DNA of 12,186 nt from an uncultured Bacilli bacterium (GTDB lineage: Bacteria; Bacillota_I; Bacilli_A; RF39; UBA660), in assembly GCA_949746915.1 (NCBI GenBank), contig CATKEA010000173.1, positions 1-12,186 of the forward strand, read 5' to 3'. Below, piece after piece: positions 1 to 8,437 of this stretch (position 1 is its first letter; the number at the start of each line of letters is the position of its first letter). The notes under the pieces are model-generated. The model was not told the origin of the DNA. It ran no database searches and saw only the letters and a program-made list of their open reading frames with translations. The translations under genes and the position numbers were made by a program.

Positions 1-621
1 GGAAAGGTTTCATTTAATGATGTCTTTGATTCAGCTGATTATGTTGGATATATGTATCCAGAAACAAATGAGAATAACTCAACAATAAAATTAGCAATAG
101 ATACATGGTATCAAGATAATATGACAACATATACAAGTTATTTAGAAGATACAGTATGGTGTAATGATCGAAGTGTTTATAAAACTGAAAATTTAGATGT
201 ATATTATGGAACATATGGAAGAAATGTAGATGCTAATAGTCCAAGTCTTGTTTGCCCAAATGCTAATGACAAGTTTACCGTAAGTAGTGAGGCAGGAAAT
301 GGAAAGTTAACCTACCCAGTAGCACTATTAACAATAGATGAAATGATACTTGGTGGTTATAGCAGTACAAGTTATTTATATACAAATGAAGATTGGTGGA
401 TTTTATCACCAAGCCACTATGTTGACCACATAGCACATATAAACATAGTAATAGCTCATGCTATTTTAGGTAATATAGATTTTGGTTCTACTCTTACTTT
501 TGATTTTGTAACTAGCAAATATGGTGTTCGTCCATCAGTTTCACTTATCTCTAGAACGATTATAAGTAAAGGAGATGGTACATCGAATAATCCATATGAA
601 ATATCACTAATAAATCAATAA
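1..621 (+). CDS. Surface-type protein with DUF6273/C-type-lectin-like C-terminal domain, 5' end missing
   Basis: The frame is open from base 1 to a TAA at 619-621, so this is the last 206 residues of a gene beginning outside the window; the ATG at base 52 is internal. From memory, the pattern resembles C-terminal domains common in uncultured gut Bacillota surface proteins. Visible parts (numbered from the window start) are an aromatic WYQDN segment at 36-40, WCNDRS at 53-58 with one of the few cysteines, a KLTYPVALLTIDE stretch, WWILSPS at 132-138, and YGVRPSVSL at 174-182, followed by a GDG..NNPYE tail. The WW.LSP plus GVRP.VSL combination resembles DUF6273 and the formylglycine-generating-enzyme/C-type-lectin fold, so a ligand-binding or display role outside the cell is likely. 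No catalytic residues can be assigned, and the signal peptide or anchor would lie in the missing part. The protein ends normally and is followed by a terminator, so it is cut by the window rather than broken. Confidence 0.75.
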   Translation, partial: GKVSFNDVFDSADYVGYMYPETNENNSTIKLAIDTWYQDNMTTYTSYLEDTVWCNDRSVYKTENLDVYYGTYGRNVDANSPSLVCPNANDKFTVSSEAGNGKLTYPVALLTIDEMILGGYSSTSYLYTNEDWWILSPSHYVDHIAHINIVIAHAILGNIDFGSTLTFDFVTSKYGVRPSVSLISRTIISKGDGTSNNPYEISLINQ

Positions 622-634
622 TAAATAAAAATAT

Positions 635-664
635 AGTAAGTAGTGCTAATGCTACTTATTTTTT
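635..664 (+). terminator. Rho-independent terminator after the partial surface protein gene
   Basis: AGTAAGTAG at 635-643 pairs with CTACTTATT at 652-660 (9 bp including one G-T wobble) around an 8-nt loop. The T-run at 659-664 gives the usual release tract. It starts 13 nt after the stop codon and separates gene 1 from the glucan synthase gene. Confidence 0.75.
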
Positions 665-725
665 CATAAAAGGGCATAATAATAATACCTTTCTCCCAAA
701 TTAATAGAAGAAACACTAATTTCTA

Positions 726-734
726 TGATATAAT
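726..734 (+). promoter_or_regulatory. Extended -10 promoter of the glucan synthase-pgi operon
   Basis: TGATATAAT is a perfect extended -10 element (TGn plus consensus TATAAT at 729-734). No good -35 lies 17 nt upstream, which extended -10 promoters tolerate. The expected start of transcription is near 741, directly at the ribosome binding site, giving a leader of only about 11 nt. The 16 bases from the -10 onward match those before the gene at 9715 at 15 of 16 positions. Confidence 0.6.
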
Positions 735-740
735 TTAAAT

Positions 741-747
741 AGGTGAT
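741..747 (+). promoter_or_regulatory. Ribosome binding site that decides the ATG start at 752
   Basis: AGGTGAT matches the 3' half of the anti-Shine-Dalgarno complement (GGAGGTGATC) and sits 4 nt before ATG 752. A GTG at 743 is in frame but lies inside this site and has nothing suitable upstream of it, so ATG 752 is the better start. Confidence 0.65.
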
Positions 748-751
748 AATA

Positions 752-3700
752 ATGAATAGGTACTTACGAAGTTTTAAAAAAGATTTAAAATACATAAAAG
801 ATTACTACAGTTACTTAGTAGAACTAACAGATAATCATCAAAATATCGGAATAATTAACGAATGGATTATAGATAACTATGCTACTTTACTAGAAAGAAA
901 TAATTTAGTAATGGAGTTTTTTTGTGATAAAAAATTAAAAAAACAACTAGATAAATCTGGAGATACATTAGTAAATATTTTACTAAATACCTTAGAAACT
1001 CAAAACTATAAAGTAAATGAAAAAACACTAATTAGATCAATTAATAATTATCAAAAGGAAAAAGAAAGAACACTTGGATATCGAGAAATAATATTATTAA
1101 AACCACTTTTTATAATGGTAGTTGTAAATAAAATAAAAGAACTATGTAAAATAGAAAGAGCAAAATTAGACAAAATTTCTCAAGTTGACTATCAAATATC
1201 ATTAATTGAAAAAAAACTATCAAAGAACAAAAATAAAGCTATTAAATTATTAAATTTAAAGGATGATATGGAAGTAGACCCAATTTATATTGAAAGACTT
1301 AATTATCATTTAACTAGAATTGGAACCCCGCTTAATAATGTTTTTTATAAATTAAACGAGATATTAGAAGTTAATAATTTGACACTTAGAAAAGTGACAA
1401 ATGAGGTGCAAACTAATTATACAAAAGCTAACATTTACATTTCTAAATTATTTAATTTATTAAGAATAGTTGAAGATATTGAAATAGAGTCTTTATATGA
1501 AGAAATTAGTGAAACAGAAAAAGAACTAGAAAAAGACAAAGTATATAAACAAATGGACAATGTAAGTAAAAATATGTATAGGGCAAAATTATTAAAAAAA
1601 GCAGAATTAAAAGGTATAACAGAGTTAACATATGCTAGAAGATTAATTGCTAAATCTAATAAAGACAAAAAACATATTGGATTTTATCTTTTTCCTCCAA
1701 AAGATAAATTAATAGAACAATTAATATATATAAATGCTATAGCTGTTTTTACCTTTATCATATCTTTCTTTTTGTCTTTTTATCTAACAGACAGTTATAT
1801 AATTAGCTTCCTAATTTTAATTATACCAACTAGTGAGTTTGTTGTTCAAATATTAAATCAAATATTACTTGAATTAAATGGTCCAAAAAGTTTGCCAAGG
1901 CTGGCCTATAAAAACGGAATTCCAGAAGAATCAGCAACTGTAATTGTTGTACCTACAATAATTAAAGATTTAAAAAAAGTGGATGCTATGTTCATGGATT
2001 TAGAACAATACTATCTATCAAATAAAAGTAACAACTTATACTTTGCTTTACTAGGAGATTGTAGTGAACAAAAAGAAGCTATCATTAAAGTCGATAAAGA
2101 AATATCAGAATATGGTATTAAAAAGTGTAATGAATTAAATAAAAAGTACAAAAAAGATTTATTCTATTTTGCCTACAGAAAAAGAGTGTACCATGAAAGT
2201 GAAGAAAGCTATTTAGGATGGGAAAGAAAAAGAGGAGCTTTACTTCATTTCAATCGTTTACTATTAGGTAAATTTACTAAAGAAGATATCGAAAAATATT
2301 TTAATATTGAAAACATTTCTGTTTTAAAAAATAAAATAAAATACGTCATAACAGTAGATGCAGGAAATGTCCCTGTTGTTAATAGTGCAACAGATCTTGC
2401 AGCAACTATGGCTCATCCATTAGTAAAACCAGTATTAAATAAAGAAAAAACCAAAGTGATCTCGGGATATGGTATTTTAGAACCAAAGCTTAGTGTTGAC
2501 ATTGAATCATCTAATAAATCTATCTATGCGGAATTATTTGCAGGTCTTGGAGGTTTTGATGTTTATAACACTTTAGTATCAAATTTTTATCAAGATGTCT
2601 TTGATGAAGGAAGTTTCATGGGAAAGGGTATATATGACTTAGAAGTATTTGAAACTATTCTTGATCATCGTTTCCCAGAACAATTAATTTTAAGTCATGA
2701 CTTATTAGAAAGTAACTATTTAAGAAGTGGATATACTTCTAATATTGAAATAATAGATGATTTTTCATCAAGTTTTTTAACTGACATGACAAGACATCAT
2801 AGATGGTCTCGTGGCGATATTCAAATAACACCATGGCTATTTAACAAAGTAAAAAACGAAAACGATGAATTTGTTGCAAATCCAACAACCCCATTAGGTA
2901 AGTGGAAAATATTTGATAATATCAGAAGAAATTTAATTGATTTATCATTATTACTAATTATTTTCTTTGCCTTAGTAAGCGGAAAAGTTTCTATCTTTTG
3001 GTGGATAATGTATATAGTAATAATTATCTCTTTACCACTACTTTTCTATTTAAAAAGTAAAATTAGTTTTCAATTTTCAAAGAAAGTAAAAGTAAAACCA
3101 TATCATAATATTATAAAAGGTGGAGAAGCTATTATTTTTAGATCAATAATTCAAATAATGACTCTTCCTTACAAAGCATGGCTATATTTAGATTCTATGA
3201 TAAGAGCATTATATCGTCTTATTTCTTCTAAGAAAAAGCTTCTTAACTGGATAACAGCAGAAGAAGCTGAAAAGACTATTAAAAATAATTTAAGTAACTA
3301 TATAAAATCCTTTAGAATAAATTATGTAATAACAATATTACTTTTACTACTAACACTACTATTTAATAAAGAAAACTTTATATATGCGTGCATCATAAGT
3401 ATCTTCTTTTTACTAGCACCTTATGTAACTTACTCAATAAGTAAAAATAAAAAAACAAATAAATATATGCTTAAAGATTCTGAAAAAGAAGAAATGAAAG
3501 CATTAGCAAGAAAAACATGGAATTTCTTTGAAGAAAACTTAACTAGTGAAAATCATTTTTTAATTCCTGATAATTATCAAGAAAATAGAGAGCATAAATT
3601 AGATATTAAAACATCGTCAACCGATATTGGTTTTTCTCTTACTTCTGTTGTATCTGCTTATGAGCTGGGATTTATAAAAAGGGAAAAGTGTCTTTTTTTG

Positions 3701-6700
3701 CTAAATAATATTATTAATAGTGTTGAACATCTTCCAAAATGGAATGGGCATTTATATAATTGGTATAAGTTAGAAGATTTATCATTAATGTATCCGCATT
3801 TTGTATCCAGTGTTGATAGCGGTAATTTTGTAGCATGCCTAATTGTTGTAAAAGAATTTTTATCAAAAATAAAAGAAGAAGATTTACGTAAAAGAATAGA
3901 AAAATTGATAAGTGCTACTGATTTTTCTAAATTATATACTAAAGATGATGTTTTTAGTATCGGATATAATACTATTGAAAATGAACTGTCTGTATATAAC
4001 TATAATCGCTTTGCTAGTGAAAGTCGTCTTTTAAGCTATATTGCAATTAGTAAAGGAGATGTTCCAAGTAAACATTGGTTCTGTCTTGATAAAACCTTAA
4101 CTAAATTTAAATATCACAAAGGTGTGGCGTCATGGTCAGGTTCTTTATTTGAGTACTATATGCCACTTATCTTTATGAAAAGTTATAAAAACACTCTTTT
4201 AGATGAAAGCTACGATTTTGCTTACTTTTGTCAAAAATACTATATGGAAGAAATTAACAAGAACTTACCTTGGGGAATTTCAGAATGTGCATATGATGAG
4301 TTAGATAATGGGATTAACTATAAATATAAAACATTCTCTATTCCATACTTAAAACTACAAGAAATAAATGATAATCATATCGTTATTTCTCCATATAGTT
4401 CAATGATGGTTATAACTGAAAGACCAAAAGATGTCTATCATAATTATAAGAAATTAAAAAAATTACAAATGGAAGCAAAATATGGATTATATGAATCTTA
4501 TGATACCAAAACAAAAAATCCAATATATGCCTACTTTGCTCATCACCAAGGAATGATTTTAGCAAGTCTTGCCAATTATCTAGAAGATGGTATTATTCAA
4601 GAATTATTTGCTAGTGATATGAATAATAAAGCTTTCGAAATTTTAACTAAAGAAAAGATTCAACTAAACCCAGTAATTGACTTAAAAATTGCTAAATATA
4701 AACGTTTTAACTACGAAAAAGAAAAAATAGAAAATGATATACGTTACTTTACATTTCCAAGTGATTTACCAGAAGTATCTGTTGTATCAAACTCAAAATA
4801 CACAGTACTAATGAATGATCGTGGTGACGGATTCTCAAGATATAAAGAGATTCAGCTTAACAGATATAGAAAAGTAACAGAACAAGACTATGGAACCTTT
4901 CTATATATCAAAGATTTAAAAACAAACAAAATATGGTCCAATACTTATGCACCTATTAATACCAAACCAGAAAAGTATGAAATAGTATTTGCATCAGATA
5001 AAATAAAATATATTTTAACTGATAATGACATTACTACAACAACTGAAATAGTAGTAACTAGTAATACTCCAGCTGAAATAAGAAAAGTAACTTTAAAGAA
5101 TAACAGTAATATAAACAGAGTGTTAGAATTAACATCATTTTTAGAACCAATAATAACTGAAAACGTTAATGATGTGACTCACAGAACATTTAATAGCTTA
5201 TTTATGGAAAGCCTATATGACGATGAAAATGATTTTTTAATTATGAAGAAAATTGTTAGAAATAAAGGAAATTCACTTTACTTATTACACAGATTATATG
5301 TTGAAGATAAGTTATCTAAATACGAATATGAAACAAGAAGAGAAAACTTTATTGGAAGAAATAGAACTAGTAATAATCCAATTGCATTAGAGAGAAAACT
5401 TTCTAATAAAACTGGTACCCCAATTGATCCTGTAATGAGCATGAGAAATAGTATTGAATTAAAACCAAATGAACAAAAAGTTGTTTATATTATGAATGTT
5501 TATGGAACTTCAATTGGACAAGTAACTGATATTGCAAAAGTATACAATTCAATAGAAAAAGTCGATGAAGCTATAGTAGAAGCTTCAATAGCCAATATTA
5601 ACAATACTAAAAAATTAAGTATAACAGGAGAAGATATGCAATTATTTAACACTATGTTAAATTATTTGTATCAGACTAGTAAAATAAATATAAGTGAAGA
5701 ACGTAGAAAACTATTAAAAAGAAATACACTAGCACAAGAAAATTTATGGAAATTTGGTATTTCAGGAGATAGGCCATTAATCACTATAACAATTGATACT
5801 ATCTCTAGTATAGGTATGGTTAAGCATGTTTTAAAGGCTTATGAATATTTTAAATCAAAAGGTATTTATATTGATGTTGCTATTATAAATGATGAAAAAA
5901 AACAGTATCGTGAAAATATCAAAAATGAAATAGAATTTACTAAGTTTTATATTGATAAAATGAATGATTTTCGAAATAGACCTGGAGTTATTTATTTAAT
6001 TGATAAAGATGATATAACTGAAGAAGAACGAATACTATTAAATACATTTGCTAGATTATCATTAGATACTAGTAAGCATTCATCATTAAAGGATTTTATT
6101 AAAAATCTACAAAGTATTAACAGCGCAAGTAGATATATAAAAAATAAAGTACAAGAAAATTTACCAATAGAAATGAATAATAATTTAGAATTTTATAACA
6201 ATTATGGTGGATTTACTAAAAATGGAAAAGAGTATGTCATAACAAACGATAAAACACCAACACCATGGTTTAACATTATTGCCAATAAAACATTTGGAAG
6301 TTTAGTTTCCAATAATTTATCCGGTTTTACTTACTATAATAATAGTCAAGAATATAAAATAACATCATGGACTAATGATATTGTTTCATTTGATCAATCA
6401 GAAGGATTTAAAATAAATGATGAGTTATTTAATCCTAGTATAACAACACATGGTTTTGGTTATAGTAAGTTTACTAGTAAAACTAAAGATTTTGAGGAAA
6501 CTGTTACCGAGTTTATTCCTCGTAATGATAATGTTAAAATCTATTTGTTTGAAATAACTAATAATAGTAAAACAGATAAAGATGTTAATCTAACTTTCTT
6601 TATTAATCCTGTTCTAGGTGAAAAAGAGGAAAAAACAAGTCGTTATATTTTATGTGATTACATAAGTGATGATAATTATTTAAAACTAAAGAATGTTTAC

Positions 6701-8437
6701 AATAATAACTATCAAGATACTTTGGTATTTATGTCATCAAATGAAAAAATAGCTAAAGCTAATATAAATAGAATATTAGTAAAATCAATAACAAACAAAT
6801 TTACGCTTAAAAAGTCTGAAACAAAAACGATTATTTATACGCTTGGAGTATCATCATCAGATGCCAATATTAAATTACTTACGAACAAATACAAAAACTT
6901 AGAAAGTACTACAAAGGAATTACAAGAAGTAATTAGTTATTATGAAAATTTATTAAGTACCATAAGAGTTAATACTCCAGATAAAAGTTTGAATTACATC
7001 TTAAATGGCTGGTATTTATATCAAACTATAATAGCAAGAATTACGGCACGTGCAGGTTTCTATCAAGTAAGTGGAGCTTTCGGATATCGTGATCAACTTC
7101 AAGATAGTACAAACTTAGCTAGTATTATGCCAAGTATGACAAAAAATCAAATTATAAAAAATGCTATGCATCAATTTAAAGAAGGTGATGTACTGCATTG
7201 GTGGTTAGAACCAAGAAATTTTGGACTTCGTACTAAGTTTAAAGACGATTACTTATGGTTAGTATATTCGACCAGTAAATACTTAGAGTATACTAATGAT
7301 TTATCTATTTTAGATATTATGGTTCCATTTGTTGAAGGAGCTCTTTTAGGAGAAAATGAGGATGAACGAGGAATGATTTTTAATTATTCTGAACAAAAAG
7401 CAAGTATCTATGAACACTGTAGATTATCTATTCATAAAACATTAGATGATTTAGGACCACATCATTTACCTAAATTCGGTGGTGGTGATTGGAATGATGG
7501 TATGAATAAAGTCGGTATTAAAGGTACTGGAGAAAGTATTTGGCTAGCCTTTTTCTTCTATGACATGTTAACTAGATTTATTGAAATAAGTAAACAATAT
7601 AATAAAAATATAGATACAACTATCTATGAAAAGGCCAAAGTAGACTTACAAAAGAATATAGAGAAGTATGCTTATGATAAATCATATTATTTAAGGGGAT
7701 ACTTTGACAATGGAAATAAACTAGGCTCAATTGAGAATGATGAATGTAAAATAGATTTAATTTCTCAAAGCTTTGCTATTCTAAGTGACGCTTGTCCAAA
7801 AGAAAAGTATGATATAATTCTTGACAGTGTAAAAAAATATTTAGTGGATAATGATACTAAAATTGTCAAATTATTAACTCCAGCTTTTGATAAAATAAAA
7901 GATTATCCAGGATATATTAAAGATTATCCAAAGGGTATAAGAGAAAATGGTGGACAGTATACTCATTCAGTAGCTTGGTATATAGAAGCATTGATTAAAG
8001 CAAATAAAATAGATGAAGCATATAACATTTATCAAAATATAAATCCAATTAATCGAACTAAGACAGAAAGACAAGTTAAAACTTATAAAACTGAACCATA
8101 TGTCATTGCAGCTGATATCTATTCTAATAAAGATCATAAAGGACGAGGTGGATGGACTTGGTACACAGGTTCTAGTGGATGGTTCTATAAAGTAGGTATT
8201 GAAGACATTTTAGGATTTAACAAAAAGGGAGACAAATTAGAAATAAATCCTCATGTACCATCAACTTGGGACAAGTATGAAATAACATATAAATATATGG
8301 ATACAGTATATAATATAACTGTTATAAGGGATAATATTAATGAAATTTGTCTAGATGATAAACTAGTAGATGAAATTCATTTAGTTAATGATATAAAAGA
8401 ACATAATATCGTATTTAAATGGAGGGATAGAAAGTGA
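752..8437 (+). CDS. ndvB: Cyclic beta-1,2-glucan synthase (GT84-GH189-GH94), membrane-bound
   Basis: Predicted to build cyclic beta-1,2-glucan from UDP-glucose at the cytoplasmic membrane. Residues 1-310 are the family's helical region (EWIIDNY at 37-43). Membrane segments lie near 327-345, 350-372, 731-767 and 859-895. The GT84 core (about 390-700) has VDAGN at 535-539, DEGSFMGKGIYD at 618-629, SHDLLE at 648-653 and RHHRW.RGD at 681-689. The GH189-type cyclisation domain (about 915-1300) has SWSGSLFEY at 1127-1135, WGISECAYDE at 1174-1183 and HHQGM at 1264-1268. A first GH94-like beta-sandwich starts near 1341. The C-terminal GH94 module begins near GGF at 1819-1821, with RDQLQD at 2113-2118 and GGDWNDGM at 2244-2251, D2249 being the presumed general acid. 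At 2561 residues it is shorter than proteobacterial NdvB/Cgs (just over 2800) but has every domain. Family knowledge: GT84 elongates, GH189 cyclises and GH94 trims chain length by phosphorolysis. Odd: the usual DAD motif is DAG (G538). It is co-transcribed with pgi. Family is very secure; actual product is inferred. Confidence 0.93.
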   Translation: MNRYLRSFKKDLKYIKDYYSYLVELTDNHQNIGIINEWIIDNYATLLERNNLVMEFFCDKKLKKQLDKSGDTLVNILLNTLETQNYKVNEKTLIRSINNYQKEKERTLGYREIILLKPLFIMVVVNKIKELCKIERAKLDKISQVDYQISLIEKKLSKNKNKAIKLLNLKDDMEVDPIYIERLNYHLTRIGTPLNNVFYKLNEILEVNNLTLRKVTNEVQTNYTKANIYISKLFNLLRIVEDIEIESLYEEISETEKELEKDKVYKQMDNVSKNMYRAKLLKKAELKGITELTYARRLIAKSNKDKKHIGFYLFPPKDKLIEQLIYINAIAVFTFIISFFLSFYLTDSYIISFLILIIPTSEFVVQILNQILLELNGPKSLPRLAYKNGIPEESATVIVVPTIIKDLKKVDAMFMDLEQYYLSNKSNNLYFALLGDCSEQKEAIIKVDKEISEYGIKKCNELNKKYKKDLFYFAYRKRVYHESEESYLGWERKRGALLHFNRLLLGKFTKEDIEKYFNIENISVLKNKIKYVITVDAGNVPVVNSATDLAATMAHPLVKPVLNKEKTKVISGYGILEPKLSVDIESSNKSIYAELFAGLGGFDVYNTLVSNFYQDVFDEGSFMGKGIYDLEVFETILDHRFPEQLILSHDLLESNYLRSGYTSNIEIIDDFSSSFLTDMTRHHRWSRGDIQITPWLFNKVKNENDEFVANPTTPLGKWKIFDNIRRNLIDLSLLLIIFFALVSGKVSIFWWIMYIVIIISLPLLFYLKSKISFQFSKKVKVKPYHNIIKGGEAIIFRSIIQIMTLPYKAWLYLDSMIRALYRLISSKKKLLNWITAEEAEKTIKNNLSNYIKSFRINYVITILLLLLTLLFNKENFIYACIISIFFLLAPYVTYSISKNKKTNKYMLKDSEKEEMKALARKTWNFFEENLTSENHFLIPDNYQENREHKLDIKTSSTDIGFSLTSVVSAYELGFIKREKCLFLLNNIINSVEHLPKWNGHLYNWYKLEDLSLMYPHFVSSVDSGNFVACLIVVKEFLSKIKEEDLRKRIEKLISATDFSKLYTKDDVFSIGYNTIENELSVYNYNRFASESRLLSYIAISKGDVPSKHWFCLDKTLTKFKYHKGVASWSGSLFEYYMPLIFMKSYKNTLLDESYDFAYFCQKYYMEEINKNLPWGISECAYDELDNGINYKYKTFSIPYLKLQEINDNHIVISPYSSMMVITERPKDVYHNYKKLKKLQMEAKYGLYESYDTKTKNPIYAYFAHHQGMILASLANYLEDGIIQELFASDMNNKAFEILTKEKIQLNPVIDLKIAKYKRFNYEKEKIENDIRYFTFPSDLPEVSVVSNSKYTVLMNDRGDGFSRYKEIQLNRYRKVTEQDYGTFLYIKDLKTNKIWSNTYAPINTKPEKYEIVFASDKIKYILTDNDITTTTEIVVTSNTPAEIRKVTLKNNSNINRVLELTSFLEPIITENVNDVTHRTFNSLFMESLYDDENDFLIMKKIVRNKGNSLYLLHRLYVEDKLSKYEYETRRENFIGRNRTSNNPIALERKLSNKTGTPIDPVMSMRNSIELKPNEQKVVYIMNVYGTSIGQVTDIAKVYNSIEKVDEAIVEASIANINNTKKLSITGEDMQLFNTMLNYLYQTSKINISEERRKLLKRNTLAQENLWKFGISGDRPLITITIDTISSIGMVKHVLKAYEYFKSKGIYIDVAIINDEKKQYRENIKNEIEFTKFYIDKMNDFRNRPGVIYLIDKDDITEEERILLNTFARLSLDTSKHSSLKDFIKNLQSINSASRYIKNKVQENLPIEMNNNLEFYNNYGGFTKNGKEYVITNDKTPTPWFNIIANKTFGSLVSNNLSGFTYYNNSQEYKITSWTNDIVSFDQSEGFKINDELFNPSITTHGFGYSKFTSKTKDFEETVTEFIPRNDNVKIYLFEITNNSKTDKDVNLTFFINPVLGEKEEKTSRYILCDYISDDNYLKLKNVYNNNYQDTLVFMSSNEKIAKANINRILVKSITNKFTLKKSETKTIIYTLGVSSSDANIKLLTNKYKNLESTTKELQEVISYYENLLSTIRVNTPDKSLNYILNGWYLYQTIIARITARAGFYQVSGAFGYRDQLQDSTNLASIMPSMTKNQIIKNAMHQFKEGDVLHWWLEPRNFGLRTKFKDDYLWLVYSTSKYLEYTNDLSILDIMVPFVEGALLGENEDERGMIFNYSEQKASIYEHCRLSIHKTLDDLGPHHLPKFGGGDWNDGMNKVGIKGTGESIWLAFFFYDMLTRFIEISKQYNKNIDTTIYEKAKVDLQKNIEKYAYDKSYYLRGYFDNGNKLGSIENDECKIDLISQSFAILSDACPKEKYDIILDSVKKYLVDNDTKIVKLLTPAFDKIKDYPGYIKDYPKGIRENGGQYTHSVAWYIEALIKANKIDEAYNIYQNINPINRTKTERQVKTYKTEPYVIAADIYSNKDHKGRGGWTWYTGSSGWFYKVGIEDILGFNKKGDKLEINPHVPSTWDKYEITYKYMDTVYNITVIRDNINEICLDDKLVDEIHLVNDIKEHNIVFKWRDRK
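8421..8425 (+). promoter_or_regulatory. Ribosome binding site for the GTG start of pgi, inside the upstream gene
   Basis: GGAGG lies within the last codons of the glucan synthase and ends 8 nt before GTG 8434. It is the best Shine-Dalgarno near the pgi N-terminus and supports the GTG start with the 4-nt GTGA overlap. Confidence 0.7.

Noticed and set aside
615..677. A 20-codon minus-strand reading frame (ATG at 677) preceded by a purine-rich GGGAGAAAGG.
   Set aside because: It runs through the terminator hairpin and into the end of gene 1, the Shine-Dalgarno is imperfect and distant, and the peptide has no recognisable features.
743..751. GTG at 743 as start of the glucan synthase.
   Set aside because: It lies within the AGGTGAT ribosome binding site that serves ATG 752, and it has no ribosome site of its own.
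622..751. Riboswitch or small RNA in the largest intergenic gap.
   Set aside because: Beyond the terminator and the promoter with its short leader I see only a weak AAAGG/CCTTT pairing (669-692), too short to support a structured RNA.
1435..1668. Minus-strand open frame of 77 codons inside the synthase gene, and similar ones at 14-214, 8526-8783 and 11524-11706 (+).
   Set aside because: They are antisense shadows of well-supported genes, without ribosome sites or recognisable protein features.
7898..7930. Direct repeat AAAGATTATCCA twice, 9 nt apart.
   Set aside because: It codes KDYP twice in a stretch resembling the conserved DPGYIKGYPPGIRENGG region of the family, so it reflects protein sequence and not a DNA repeat element.
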